Assembly (NCBI GenBank): GCA_963205465.1 | Contig: CAUJKG010000024.1 | Span: forward strand, 1-6,426 | DNA: 6,426 nucleotides | Direction of reading: 5' to 3' | Source of the DNA: Pseudomonadota bacterium | GTDB lineage: Bacteria > Pseudomonadota > Alphaproteobacteria > Rhizobiales > Xanthobacteraceae | In this document: positions 1 through 5,625 of the stretch, piece by piece | Numbering within the stretch: the stretch's first letter is position 1 | Layout: each line of letters opens with the position of its first letter | Notes under the pieces: generated by a model | Seen by the model: only the letters and a program-made list of their open reading frames with translations | What the model was told of the DNA's origin: nothing | Databases searched by the model: none | Made by a program: the position numbers and the translations under genes

Positions 1-616
1 AGGTTTGCCAGCCTTCGTTTTTCGCGCGCTCAAGAAACTGGCGAAACGGAACCCCGGGATTATGCCGCTGCGCATAAATATAACTGCGCGGCATTTTCGG
101 CTCACCGTGGTTGAGCAACAGCGGCTCCTGAAAGCACGCCAGCGGCTGATGCACACGGCGCGGCGTGATCCACGCGACGTCTTCGGCTGAAGTATCCGGC
201 GGCACCGGACTCGGCGGCAGCCGCCAGTCGTCGACCACGCCCGCAAGCCTGCGCTCGCGCTCCTCCGGCGTGACGAGATCAAGCACACTCTCTCCGTGCC
301 TCGGCACGAAAGCGTCGAGATAGACGAGTTTGGCGATGCGGTCCGCCGCCATGGCGGCGACGCCGGTCGCAACCATGCCCCCATAAGAATGGCCGATCAG
401 GATCGCGTCTTTCACGTCTTCGAATTGCAGGGCCATCAACATGTCCTGCACATGCGTTTCCAGCCCGATCAACGAGGAAGCAAGATGCACGCGCTCGCCA
501 AGGCCGGTGTAGGTCGGCGTGAGCAGCGCGTGGCCTTTCGCGCGCAAGAGCGGATGCATCTTCTTCCACACCCAGCCCGCGGACCAGGCGCCATGCGCGA
601 CGACGAAAGTAGTCAT
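1..616 (-). CDS. alpha/beta hydrolase, EstC/salicylate-esterase-like (3' end outside window)
   Basis: The frame is open from ATG at 616 to the left edge, giving 205 residues; the C-terminus is cut off. The N-terminal HGAW motif (residues 8-11) fits the oxyanion-hole strand. GHSYGG (75-80) is the nucleophile elbow, with Ser77 as the predicted catalytic serine. YLDAFVP (99-105) is a strand typical of the plant methyl-esterase / EstC-like branch. No signal peptide is visible, so a cytoplasmic esterase is likely. The substrate cannot be told from sequence. Family members run to roughly 230-240 residues, so some 25-35 residues including the catalytic histidine should lie beyond the edge. The start is supported by a strong Shine-Dalgarno GGAGG (627-623) six bases upstream of ATG. 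The gene lies 126 bp downstream of the reductase on the same strand, so co-transcription is possible, but a REP-like hairpin ends almost at its ribosome binding site. Confidence 0.88.
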   Translation of the reverse strand, partial: MTTFVVAHGAWSAGWVWKKMHPLLRAKGHALLTPTYTGLGERVHLASSLIGLETHVQDMLMALQFEDVKDAILIGHSYGGMVATGVAAMAADRIAKLVYLDAFVPRHGESVLDLVTPEERERRLAGVVDDWRLPPSPVPPDTSAEDVAWITPRRVHQPLACFQEPLLLNHGEPKMPRSYIYAQRHNPGVPFRQFLERAKNEGWQT

Positions 617-626
617 CTTGTTCCTC

Positions 627-678
627 CCTCTCACCCTTCAAGCCGCGAGCGCTTTCGCGCCCGCTCCCCAGGGTGAGG
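627..678 (-). repeat. REP-like palindromic element, copy B
   Basis: This is an imperfect hairpin between the reductase and hydrolase genes. The outer stem is an exact 8-bp pair, CTCACCCT (630-637) with AGGGTGAG (670-677). After an internal loop, an inner 8-bp stem (645-652 with 657-664, one G-U wobble) closes on a GAAA tetraloop when read on the minus strand. Read on the minus strand, it starts CCTCACCCTGGGGA and ends CTTGAAGGGTGAG. This parallels copy A (691-735), which starts CCTCGTCCTGAGGA and ends CTCGAAGGATGAG. The element therefore looks like a second, inverted copy of the same family. In a minus-strand transcript it would form immediately 5' of the hydrolase ribosome binding site. Confidence 0.65.
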
Positions 679-690
679 ATTTTATTTTTG

Positions 691-735
691 CCTCGTCCTG
701 AGGAGGCGGCGAAGCCGCCGTCTCGAAGGATGAGG
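691..735 (+). repeat. REP-like palindromic element, copy A
   Basis: This is a 45-bp bulged palindrome. The outer stem pairs CCTCGTCCT (691-699) with AGGATGAGG (727-735), with one wobble. GAG (700-702) pairs with CTC (722-724) next to a GA bulge. The inner stem GGCGGC (705-710) pairs with GCCGCC (714-719) around a GAA loop. The layout, a CCTC-start arm, GAGGA, a variable GC stem and CTCGAAGG-end arm, matches intergenic palindromes I recall as abundant in Bradyrhizobium and Rhodopseudomonas genomes; that recall is not a search result. It begins 8 bp past the reductase stop codon and could act as a 3' mRNA-stabilising or attenuating structure. It lacks a T-tract on the minus strand, so it is not a standard intrinsic terminator. 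Confidence 0.7.
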
Positions 736-742
736 CAAGGAA

Positions 743-1777
743 TCAAACCCCGAGCTTCTTGTGCAGGCTCGTGCTGGTCGTGGTGTATTGGAACACGAGA
801 CGCTTGTCCGGGTAAATGATCTTGTATGCGGCCTGCGCCATCAGCGCGGCTTCGTGGAAGCCGGAGAGAATGAGCTTGAGCTTGCCGGGATAATAGTTGA
901 CGTCGCCGATGGCGAAAACGCCCCGCTCGCTGGTCTCGAACTTCTCGGTATCGACCACGATGCGATCGGCGTCGAGCCGCAAGCCCCAGTTGCCGACCGG
1001 GCCGAGCTTGATCGTGAGCCCGAAGAAAGGAAGCAGCACATCGGCTGCGAGGTCGAAGGTCGAGTTGTCGTCGCGGCGCGCGACCACCTTGCGAAGCACG
1101 CCGTTCTCGCCTTCGAGCGCATGCAGCTGACCGAGTTCGAAATCGATCTGCTTCGCCGCGACCAGCTGCTTCATCTTGTTGACGCTGTCGGGGGCGGCGC
1201 GGAATGCGTCGCGGCGATGCAGGAGCGTCAGCTTCTTTGCCAGCGGCGCGAGATTGAGCGTCCAGTCAAGCGCACTATCGCCGCCGCCCGCGATCACGAT
1301 GTTCTTGCCGCGAAAGGCTTCCATCGAACGCACGAGATAGAATACCGACTTATTCTCATATTGCTCGATACCGGGCAGCGGCGGTTTCTTGGATTCGAAC
1401 GAACCGCCTCCGGCGGCGATCACCACGACCTTGGCTTCGATGATGCCGCCGATATCGGTCGTGAGCCGGAAGCCGCCGGCGATACGTTCCAGCGTTTCGA
1501 CCCGCACGCCGAGTTCGAATGTCGGCGCGAAAGGTCTGATCTGTTCGAGCAGGTTATCGACGAGCCCCTGCCCCGTGACCCGCGGCAGGCCGGGAATGTC
1601 GTAGATCGGCTTCTCCGGATAAAGCCCGCTGCACTGGCCACCCGGCTTCTCGAAGATATCCACGACATGCGCTTTGATATCCAGAAGACCGAGTTCGAAC
1701 ACCGCGAACAGCCCCACCGGACCCGCGCCGATGATGAGGGCATCCGTCTTAAAAACTTCGCTCGTGATCTCCGGCAT
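743..1777 (-). CDS. ferredoxin/flavodoxin--NADP(+) reductase, thioredoxin-reductase-like type
   Basis: This 344-residue flavoprotein should move electrons between NADPH and ferredoxin or flavodoxin in the cytoplasm. An FAD-binding Rossmann motif GAGPVG lies at 17-22. A second dinucleotide motif, GGGDSA (164-169), marks the NADPH domain. HRRDAFRA (187-194) carries the arginines expected to contact the NADP 2'-phosphate. GVFAIGDV (286-293) is the C-terminal FAD-contacting motif. The only cysteine is Cys49, so the CxxC pair of true thioredoxin reductases is absent. That, the C-terminal tail past the FAD motif and the ~340-residue length fit the FNR type 2 family (B. subtilis YumC-like). ATG 1777 fits the family N-terminus, but its ribosome site (GAAG) is weak. 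The gene is divergent from the heme-type receptor and shares its upstream region, suggesting an iron-linked role, for example as reductant for heme degradation; this is inference. Confidence 0.9.
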   Translation of the reverse strand: MPEITSEVFKTDALIIGAGPVGLFAVFELGLLDIKAHVVDIFEKPGGQCSGLYPEKPIYDIPGLPRVTGQGLVDNLLEQIRPFAPTFELGVRVETLERIAGGFRLTTDIGGIIEAKVVVIAAGGGSFESKKPPLPGIEQYENKSVFYLVRSMEAFRGKNIVIAGGGDSALDWTLNLAPLAKKLTLLHRRDAFRAAPDSVNKMKQLVAAKQIDFELGQLHALEGENGVLRKVVARRDDNSTFDLAADVLLPFFGLTIKLGPVGNWGLRLDADRIVVDTEKFETSERGVFAIGDVNYYPGKLKLILSGFHEAALMAQAAYKIIYPDKRLVFQYTTTSTSLHKKLGV

Positions 1778-1813
1778 CGCTTCTTCGCTTTATTACGCCG
1801 CTGTTTCGCGAGG

Positions 1814-1843
1814 GATATAGAACCGTCCGTCGCGGCGTCGCAA
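1814..1843 (-). promoter_or_regulatory. weak candidate promoter of the reductase gene
   Basis: On the minus strand, TTGCGA (1843-1838) and TATATC (1819-1814) are separated by 18 bp, each matching four of six consensus bases. Transcription would start near 1807 and leave a leader of about 30 bases. In a GC-rich alphaproteobacterium such a match can occur by chance. The AT-rich core at 1900-1936 could equally hold a minus-strand promoter. Confidence 0.2.
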
Positions 1844-1877
1844 TCGCAACGCAGGGCGCCTTGCCGCGAAGTTCGGA

Positions 1878-1920
1878 ATTTGAATAATTCCTGACTACAC
1901 GAGTTTGGAATACTTATAAT
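1878..1920 (+). promoter_or_regulatory. two Irr-box (iron control element)-like motifs
   Basis: From memory, the alphaproteobacterial Irr site is close to TTTRGAAYNRTTCYAAA. The stretch 1904-1920, TTTGGAATACTTATAAT, agrees at about 14 of 17 positions, mainly in its left half. The stretch 1878-1894, ATTTGAATAATTCCTGA, agrees at about 13 of 17 and has an intact GAA-N3-TTC core (1882-1890). They are 26 bp apart, overlap the -35 and -10 of the likely receptor promoter, and lie between a heme-type receptor and a reductase gene. An overlapping exact inverted repeat, GGAATT-N5-AATTCC (1875-1891), could be the real operator instead. The region is AT-rich, so chance matches are possible. Confidence 0.4.
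1891..1920 (+). promoter_or_regulatory. likely promoter of the TonB-dependent receptor
   Basis: CTGACT (1891-1896, four of six bases of the -35 consensus) is followed after 18 bp by a perfect -10, TATAAT (1915-1920). Transcription would begin near 1927, leaving a leader of about 130 bases. A second perfect TATAAT at 1923-1928 has no reasonable -35. This is the most AT-rich stretch of the window, at a divergent gene start, as expected for a promoter. Confidence 0.5.
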
Positions 1921-1936
1921 TATATAATAATTTCAA

Positions 1937-1953
1937 TGACTTGACTCTAGTCA
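1937..1953 (+). promoter_or_regulatory. TGACT pentamer cluster, possible operator
   Basis: Two tandem TGACT copies (1937-1941 and 1942-1946) are followed after CT by the inverted copy AGTCA (1949-1953). The last two make an exact 5-2-5 palindrome, TGACTCTAGTCA. A further TGACT is at 1892-1896, across the -35. The site lies just downstream of the predicted start of the receptor transcript, where a bound repressor could block transcription. The binding protein is unknown. Confidence 0.3.
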
Positions 1954-1966
1954 CCGCGCGCGCGAT

Positions 1967-2003
1967 CAAATCCGCGCGGGCAAATCCGTCCGTAAGCAAT
2001 CCG
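1967..2003 (+). repeat. short direct repeats in the receptor 5' leader
   Basis: CAAATCCG occurs at 1967-1974 and 1981-1988, and CAATCCG at 1997-2003, giving spacings of about 14-16 bp in the untranslated leader of the receptor gene. The rest of the leader (to 2056) holds only the ribosome binding site AGGGG (2045-2049). I see no recognised riboswitch. Confidence 0.25.
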
Positions 2004-2056
2004 AAACCTGCCAGCACACGCCAGCGAACTCGGACAATAAGTTCAGGGGCTGGACG

Positions 2057-4177
2057 ATGAACTCTTCCACGCGCGCCGCGCTGAAGCGGTCGCTGCTATC
2101 TGCCGTCGTATTCTCTTTCTTCCCGGCCTGCGCTTTCGCGCAGACCGCACAAACTGCGCCGAACGCGCAGCTCCCCACCATCGAAGTCACCGGCGTCCCC
2201 ACCACGCAGGAAGCCGTCTACCAGACGCCTTCGGCGGTAAGCACCGTTGGCGAGGGCGAGATCGACACCTTCGGCTCGGAGAAGCTCGACAACGTGTTGC
2301 GCTCGCTGCCCGGCGTCTTCACCCGCGACAGCCCGAACCAGCCCGGCACGTCCGTGAACATCCGTGGCTTCGAAGGCTCCGGCCGCGTGACCATGATGAT
2401 CGACGGCGTGCGTCAGAACTTCCGCTTTACCGGACACGAAGCGCAGGGCTTCCTGTATGTCGACCAGCAGCTTCTTGCCGGCATCGACGTGCAGCGCGGC
2501 ACCGTGATCGGCACCGGTGGCACCGGCTCGCTGGCCGGCACCGCGAACTTCCGCACACTCGGCGTCGATGACATTCTTCGTCCGGGCCGCAATTTCGGCG
2601 CGCTCAACTCCACCACCTTCGGCACCAACGGCACCGGTTTCATGAACATAATCGCCGCTGCCGCGCGAGTCAGCCCGAATGTCGCATTCGCAGGCGCATT
2701 CGGCTTCCGCAATTCGCATCTTTACAAGAACGGTGCGGGTGTGATCGTCCCCTTCGCGGGCGAACAGGAACTCACCTCGGGTCTGTTCAAACTCGATCTC
2801 GCACCGACCGAACACTCCACGCTGAAATTCGGCTACGTCAAATACGACAACCTGTTCAGCGCCAACTCCTATCTGCAGAACCTGCAGGCCGACACCTTCA
2901 CGATCAAATACGCCTATAAGCCGGCCAACGACCTGATCGACTTCAAGTTCAATGTGAACGCGAACAATGTCGATATGCGGTATCTGCGCGGACTGAATGC
3001 GTTCGCGACCGCAAGCAACCGCCGCATCAAGGACCGCGGTCTCGGCTTTGACACCTCGAACGTGTCGCGCTTCCTGCTCGGCGACATTCATGTACGTTCG
3101 CAGACCGGCGTCGAATATTTCGCCGATCAGTTCGTTACGACGAACGGCGGTGTGAATCCGACGGCGGACAGTTCGGTCCTGGGTATTTTCAACCAGACCA
3201 CTTTCACCCGCGGCATGTTCGATCTGACCGCAGGTCTGCGGTACGATCACTACAACATCCAAGGCGCGGGCGAAGTTCTCGTGCCTGGCCCCTTCCTGCC
3301 TGCCGGACCGTTCAACATCGACCGCGACGTCGGCCGCCTGAACCCGAAGGTGACGCTGGCCGCGCGTGTTACGCCGTGGTTCCAGCCCTTCGTGACCTAT
3401 TCGGAGTCGATGCGCTCGCCGAACAGCTTCGAAATGTTCGTGGGCGGCACGCATCCCGGCACGCCTGGCAACAGCGGCACGAGCTACATTCCCAACCCGA
3501 CGCTCGAGCCTGAAATCCAGAAGGGCGTCGAGATCGGCGCGAACTTCGTTCGTGACGGCCTCTTCACCACCGGCGACGCCTTCCGCATGAAGACGGTGTT
3601 TTTCAACAAAAACGTGAGCAACTATATCGTCTATTGCTCCACGGCGAGCGGACTTCCTGCGCCGGGCCCTGCCGCGTTCAACTACTTCTGCAATGTACCC
3701 GGCAACTCGCGTGTCAACGGCGTCGAACTGCAGGCGAGCTACGATGCCGGCTACGTGTTCGCGGGCGTAAGCTACACGTACCTCAACAACAACCTGCCGG
3801 CGCAGACGCCGGGCTTCGGTGCAAGCCAGTATATGCCCGACCACAATCTCGTCGTGACGCTCGGCGGCCGCTTCCTCGACAAGCGCCTGACCGCGGGTCT
3901 GCGTGCCTACTTCGTTTCGGGCGCCGACGATCCGTCCTATTCGGCAACCGCGCAACGTCCAGGCTACGAACTGCTCGACCTGTTCGCCGAATACACCGTG
4001 CGTCCGGGCTGGACCGTCAGCACCACGCTCATCAACGCGTTCGACAAGACCTACACGCCGCTCCTCGGCACGCCGCCGAGCTCAAGCTGCGTGTCCTTCA
4101 TCCCGGGCGGCTGCCCGCCCTCGCCGGACAGCGGACGCGGGCGCACGCTCCTCGTGACTTCGAAGATCCAGTTCTGA
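2057..4177 (+). CDS. TonB-dependent outer-membrane receptor, heme/hemoglobin type
   Basis: This complete 706-residue outer-membrane receptor is predicted to import heme or a heme protein using TonB energy. A signal peptide (1-27, probable cut AFA|QT) is followed by a TonB-box-like TIEVTG (41-46). The plug (about 55-165) carries NIRGFEG (101-107), MMIDGVRQNF (113-122) and DVQRGT (144-149). The rest is a 22-strand barrel ending in KIQF with a terminal Phe. Two histidines sit where heme receptors such as ShuA place axial heme ligands: His127 in the plug (FTGHEAQG) and His466, between the FRAP-like MRSP (452-455) and the NPDL-like NPTLEPE (480-486). Cysteines 527/545 and 678/686 lie in predicted extracellular loops and may form disulfides. 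AGGGG seven bases upstream supports ATG 2057. The gene stands alone with its own terminator; no heme ABC transporter or TonB gene is in view. Iron control is suspected from its promoter. Another ferric-chelate substrate remains possible. Confidence 0.92.
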   Translation: MNSSTRAALKRSLLSAVVFSFFPACAFAQTAQTAPNAQLPTIEVTGVPTTQEAVYQTPSAVSTVGEGEIDTFGSEKLDNVLRSLPGVFTRDSPNQPGTSVNIRGFEGSGRVTMMIDGVRQNFRFTGHEAQGFLYVDQQLLAGIDVQRGTVIGTGGTGSLAGTANFRTLGVDDILRPGRNFGALNSTTFGTNGTGFMNIIAAAARVSPNVAFAGAFGFRNSHLYKNGAGVIVPFAGEQELTSGLFKLDLAPTEHSTLKFGYVKYDNLFSANSYLQNLQADTFTIKYAYKPANDLIDFKFNVNANNVDMRYLRGLNAFATASNRRIKDRGLGFDTSNVSRFLLGDIHVRSQTGVEYFADQFVTTNGGVNPTADSSVLGIFNQTTFTRGMFDLTAGLRYDHYNIQGAGEVLVPGPFLPAGPFNIDRDVGRLNPKVTLAARVTPWFQPFVTYSESMRSPNSFEMFVGGTHPGTPGNSGTSYIPNPTLEPEIQKGVEIGANFVRDGLFTTGDAFRMKTVFFNKNVSNYIVYCSTASGLPAPGPAAFNYFCNVPGNSRVNGVELQASYDAGYVFAGVSYTYLNNNLPAQTPGFGASQYMPDHNLVVTLGGRFLDKRLTAGLRAYFVSGADDPSYSATAQRPGYELLDLFAEYTVRPGWTVSTTLINAFDKTYTPLLGTPPSSSCVSFIPGGCPPSPDSGRGRTLLVTSKIQF

Positions 4178-4209
4178 CGGCGTAAAAACGCTGCCAGCGA
4201 AGCCCAACT

Positions 4210-4240
4210 GGGCCCGGCGAGAGCCGGGCCCTTTTTCTTT
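4210..4240 (+). terminator. intrinsic terminator of the receptor gene
   Basis: A perfect 9-bp stem, GGGCCCGGC (4210-4218) with GCCGGGCCC (4223-4231), closes on a GAGA (GNRA) loop and is followed by TTTTTCTTT (4232-4240). It lies 32 bp after the receptor stop codon, so the receptor is probably monocistronic and the downstream genes need their own promoter. None is clear in 4241-4296. Confidence 0.93.
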
Positions 4241-4296
4241 GCCGGCTTCGTAAAAACCGCAAACGCGATCAACGGCGCTTGGCTATGGTCGCGGGT

Positions 4297-5150
4297 ATGA
4301 CAAAACACGAAACCCAGCTGGACTACGGCCGCCGCATCGCGAGAGTGACCGATTACATCGCTGCCAATCTCGACGGCGAACTGAACGTCGAGCGGCTCGC
4401 CGAGGTCGCCACCTTCTCGCCGTTTCACTTCCATCGCATCTATCGCGAAGCGACCGGCGAAACGCTGACCGACACCGTGCGCCGCCTGCGGCTACATCGC
4501 GCCGCGGTCGAACTGACGCGCGAAGATGCGCCGCTCGAAAAGATCGCAAAGCGCGCGGGCTACAGCACGCTTGCCGCCTTCACGCGCGCCTTCTCCGCCG
4601 ACTATGGCGTGCCGCCCGGCACCTAACGGCTGCGCGGCTCACTCCTGCCTCCCAACCCGAAACGGCCGTCCGCACAAGCCATGCCGTACCGTGTCGAGAT
4701 CGAACCCTTCGCCGGGGCGCGCCTTGCCGCGATCCAACATCGCGGCGACTATCAGACGATCGGCAACAGCTTCGCCAAAGTGCAGATCTGGTTTGCCGCG
4801 CACAAACTGCCGATCACACGCTCCTTTGGAATCTACTTCGACGATCCCGAGAGCATTCCCGAAAAGGATCTGCGCGCCGAAGCCGGGCTCGTCACGGATG
4901 AAGACATCGGCAACGCCGGAGCCATCCGTATCGTTCCGATCCCGGCGATGCTCTGCGCCAGCGTGCTGCACAAGGCCCCTATGCCGAGTTGGAGCGCGCC
5001 TATCGCCATCTCTTCCGCGACTGGCTCCCGGCAAGCGGCTACGAGGCCGCCGATTTCTCCTGCTTCGAGGAATATCTGAACGATCCGCGCGAGACGCCTG
5101 CTTCCGAACTTCTCACCCGTGTCCATCTCCCCATCAAAGGTGAAGCATGA
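4297..5150 (+). pseudogene. AraC-family regulator with GyrI-like effector domain, interrupted by a stop and a frameshift
   Basis: The intact product would have about 284 residues. Residues 1-109 form a nearly complete AraC DNA-binding domain: first helix-turn-helix about 34-53 (LAEVATFSPFHFHRIYREAT), second about 82-101 (IAKRAGYSTLAAFTRAFSAD), ending PPGT. The next codon, TAA at 4624-4626, stands where the family has tyrosine (PPGxYR). The same frame continues with RLRGSLLPP and a GyrI-like small-molecule-binding domain from about residue 129: HRGDYQTIGNSF, then GIYFDDPESIPEKDLRAEAGL-type sequence near 4828-4890. At about 4972-4974, after VLHK, one base is missing. The conserved continuation GPYAELERAYRHLF is read in another frame and ends at TGA 5148-5150, overlapping the next start codon (ATGA). 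In-frame starts also exist at ATG 4285 and TTG 4279; ATG 4297 best fits the family. The 109-residue N-terminal piece could still bind DNA as MarA or SoxS do. Sequencing error is the alternative for either lesion. Confidence 0.82.
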
Positions 5151-5566
5151 AAACGCTCGACTGCTATCCGCTGATTACCGTTGACGACATGCGCGCCGGC
5201 CGCGACTTCTATGTGAGGCATTTCGGCATGGACGTGATCTTCGAAGCCAGCTGGGTCGCGATGCTGGGCGATGCCGCAAGCGGCAAGATCGCAATCGGCT
5301 TGATGACGCCGGATCATCCGACCAACCCGCCGGGGCCCGAAGTTTTCAACGGCAAGGGAATGATCCTCACGATTCAGGTACGCAACGCCGCGAAAGCCTG
5401 CGCCGCGCTGAAAGCGCAGAACGTGAGCATCTTCTACGATCTGCACGAGGAGCCCTGGGGTCAGCGGCGCTTTACGCTCACCGACCCGAACGGCGTGATC
5501 GTCGACGTAGTCGAACAAACCGCCCCCGCGGACGGCTATTGGGAGCGGTACATGAGCGCTGCATAA
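5147..5566 (+). CDS. VOC-superfamily (glyoxalase/bleomycin-resistance-fold) protein
   Basis: This 139-residue protein is built of two beta-alpha-beta-beta-beta modules (about residues 5-52 and 72-124), the normal size for single-subunit VOC proteins, which usually dimerise. The second module has the typical FTLTDPNGVIVDVVE ending, with Glu123 at the position of a conserved metal ligand. The first-strand histidine or glutamine of true glyoxalase I is not seen (the strand reads CYPLITV), so metal-free ligand binding, as in bleomycin-resistance-type members, is as likely as lyase or dioxygenase activity. ATG 5147 overlaps the regulator's ancestral stop in ATGA, and AAAGG (5136-5140) gives a good ribosome site six bases upstream, inside the regulator. 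Pairing with a GyrI-domain regulator suggests handling of a drug or toxic metabolite; this is inference. Substrate unknown. Confidence 0.85.
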   Translation: MKTLDCYPLITVDDMRAGRDFYVRHFGMDVIFEASWVAMLGDAASGKIAIGLMTPDHPTNPPGPEVFNGKGMILTIQVRNAAKACAALKAQNVSIFYDLHEEPWGQRRFTLTDPNGVIVDVVEQTAPADGYWERYMSAA

Positions 5567-5625
5567 CGCGGGCGCTCACAGAATTGTGGATTGCCAAAGC
5601 TCGTATTCATGCGCAGAATTTGCGT

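Noticed and set aside
671..690. T-rich stretch after copy B as an intrinsic terminator on the plus strand
   Set aside because: No plus-strand gene ends here, and the T-rich stretch is simply the spacer between two REP-like elements.
279..746. 155-residue minus-strand frame and plus-strand frames overlapping the left hydrolase and REP region
   Set aside because: They are out-of-frame shadows of the hydrolase, whose HGAW and GHSYGG motifs and strong ribosome site fix the true frame.
761..1894. 377-residue open frame on the plus strand over the reductase gene
   Set aside because: It is antisense to the well-supported flavoprotein and shows no domain of its own.
1941..1971. TTGACT at 1941-1946 as the -35 of the receptor promoter
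   Set aside because: At 16-19 bp downstream only GATCAA or TCAAAT is available, a poor -10. The perfect TATAAT upstream is preferred.
1921..2056. A riboswitch or small RNA in the receptor leader
   Set aside because: I see no cobalamin, TPP or other known aptamer core and no terminator/antiterminator pair before the start codon.
2096..3955. 619-residue open frame on the minus strand inside the receptor gene
   Set aside because: It lies fully antisense to a protein with clear signal peptide, plug and barrel motifs. Its translation is Arg/Ala/Val-rich with no recognisable domain, as expected from GC-rich codon bias.
4526..5143. 205-residue open frame on the plus strand across the regulator
   Set aside because: The translation is Arg/Ser/Pro-rich in the wrong frame, while the AraC and GyrI-like motifs lie in the other two frames.
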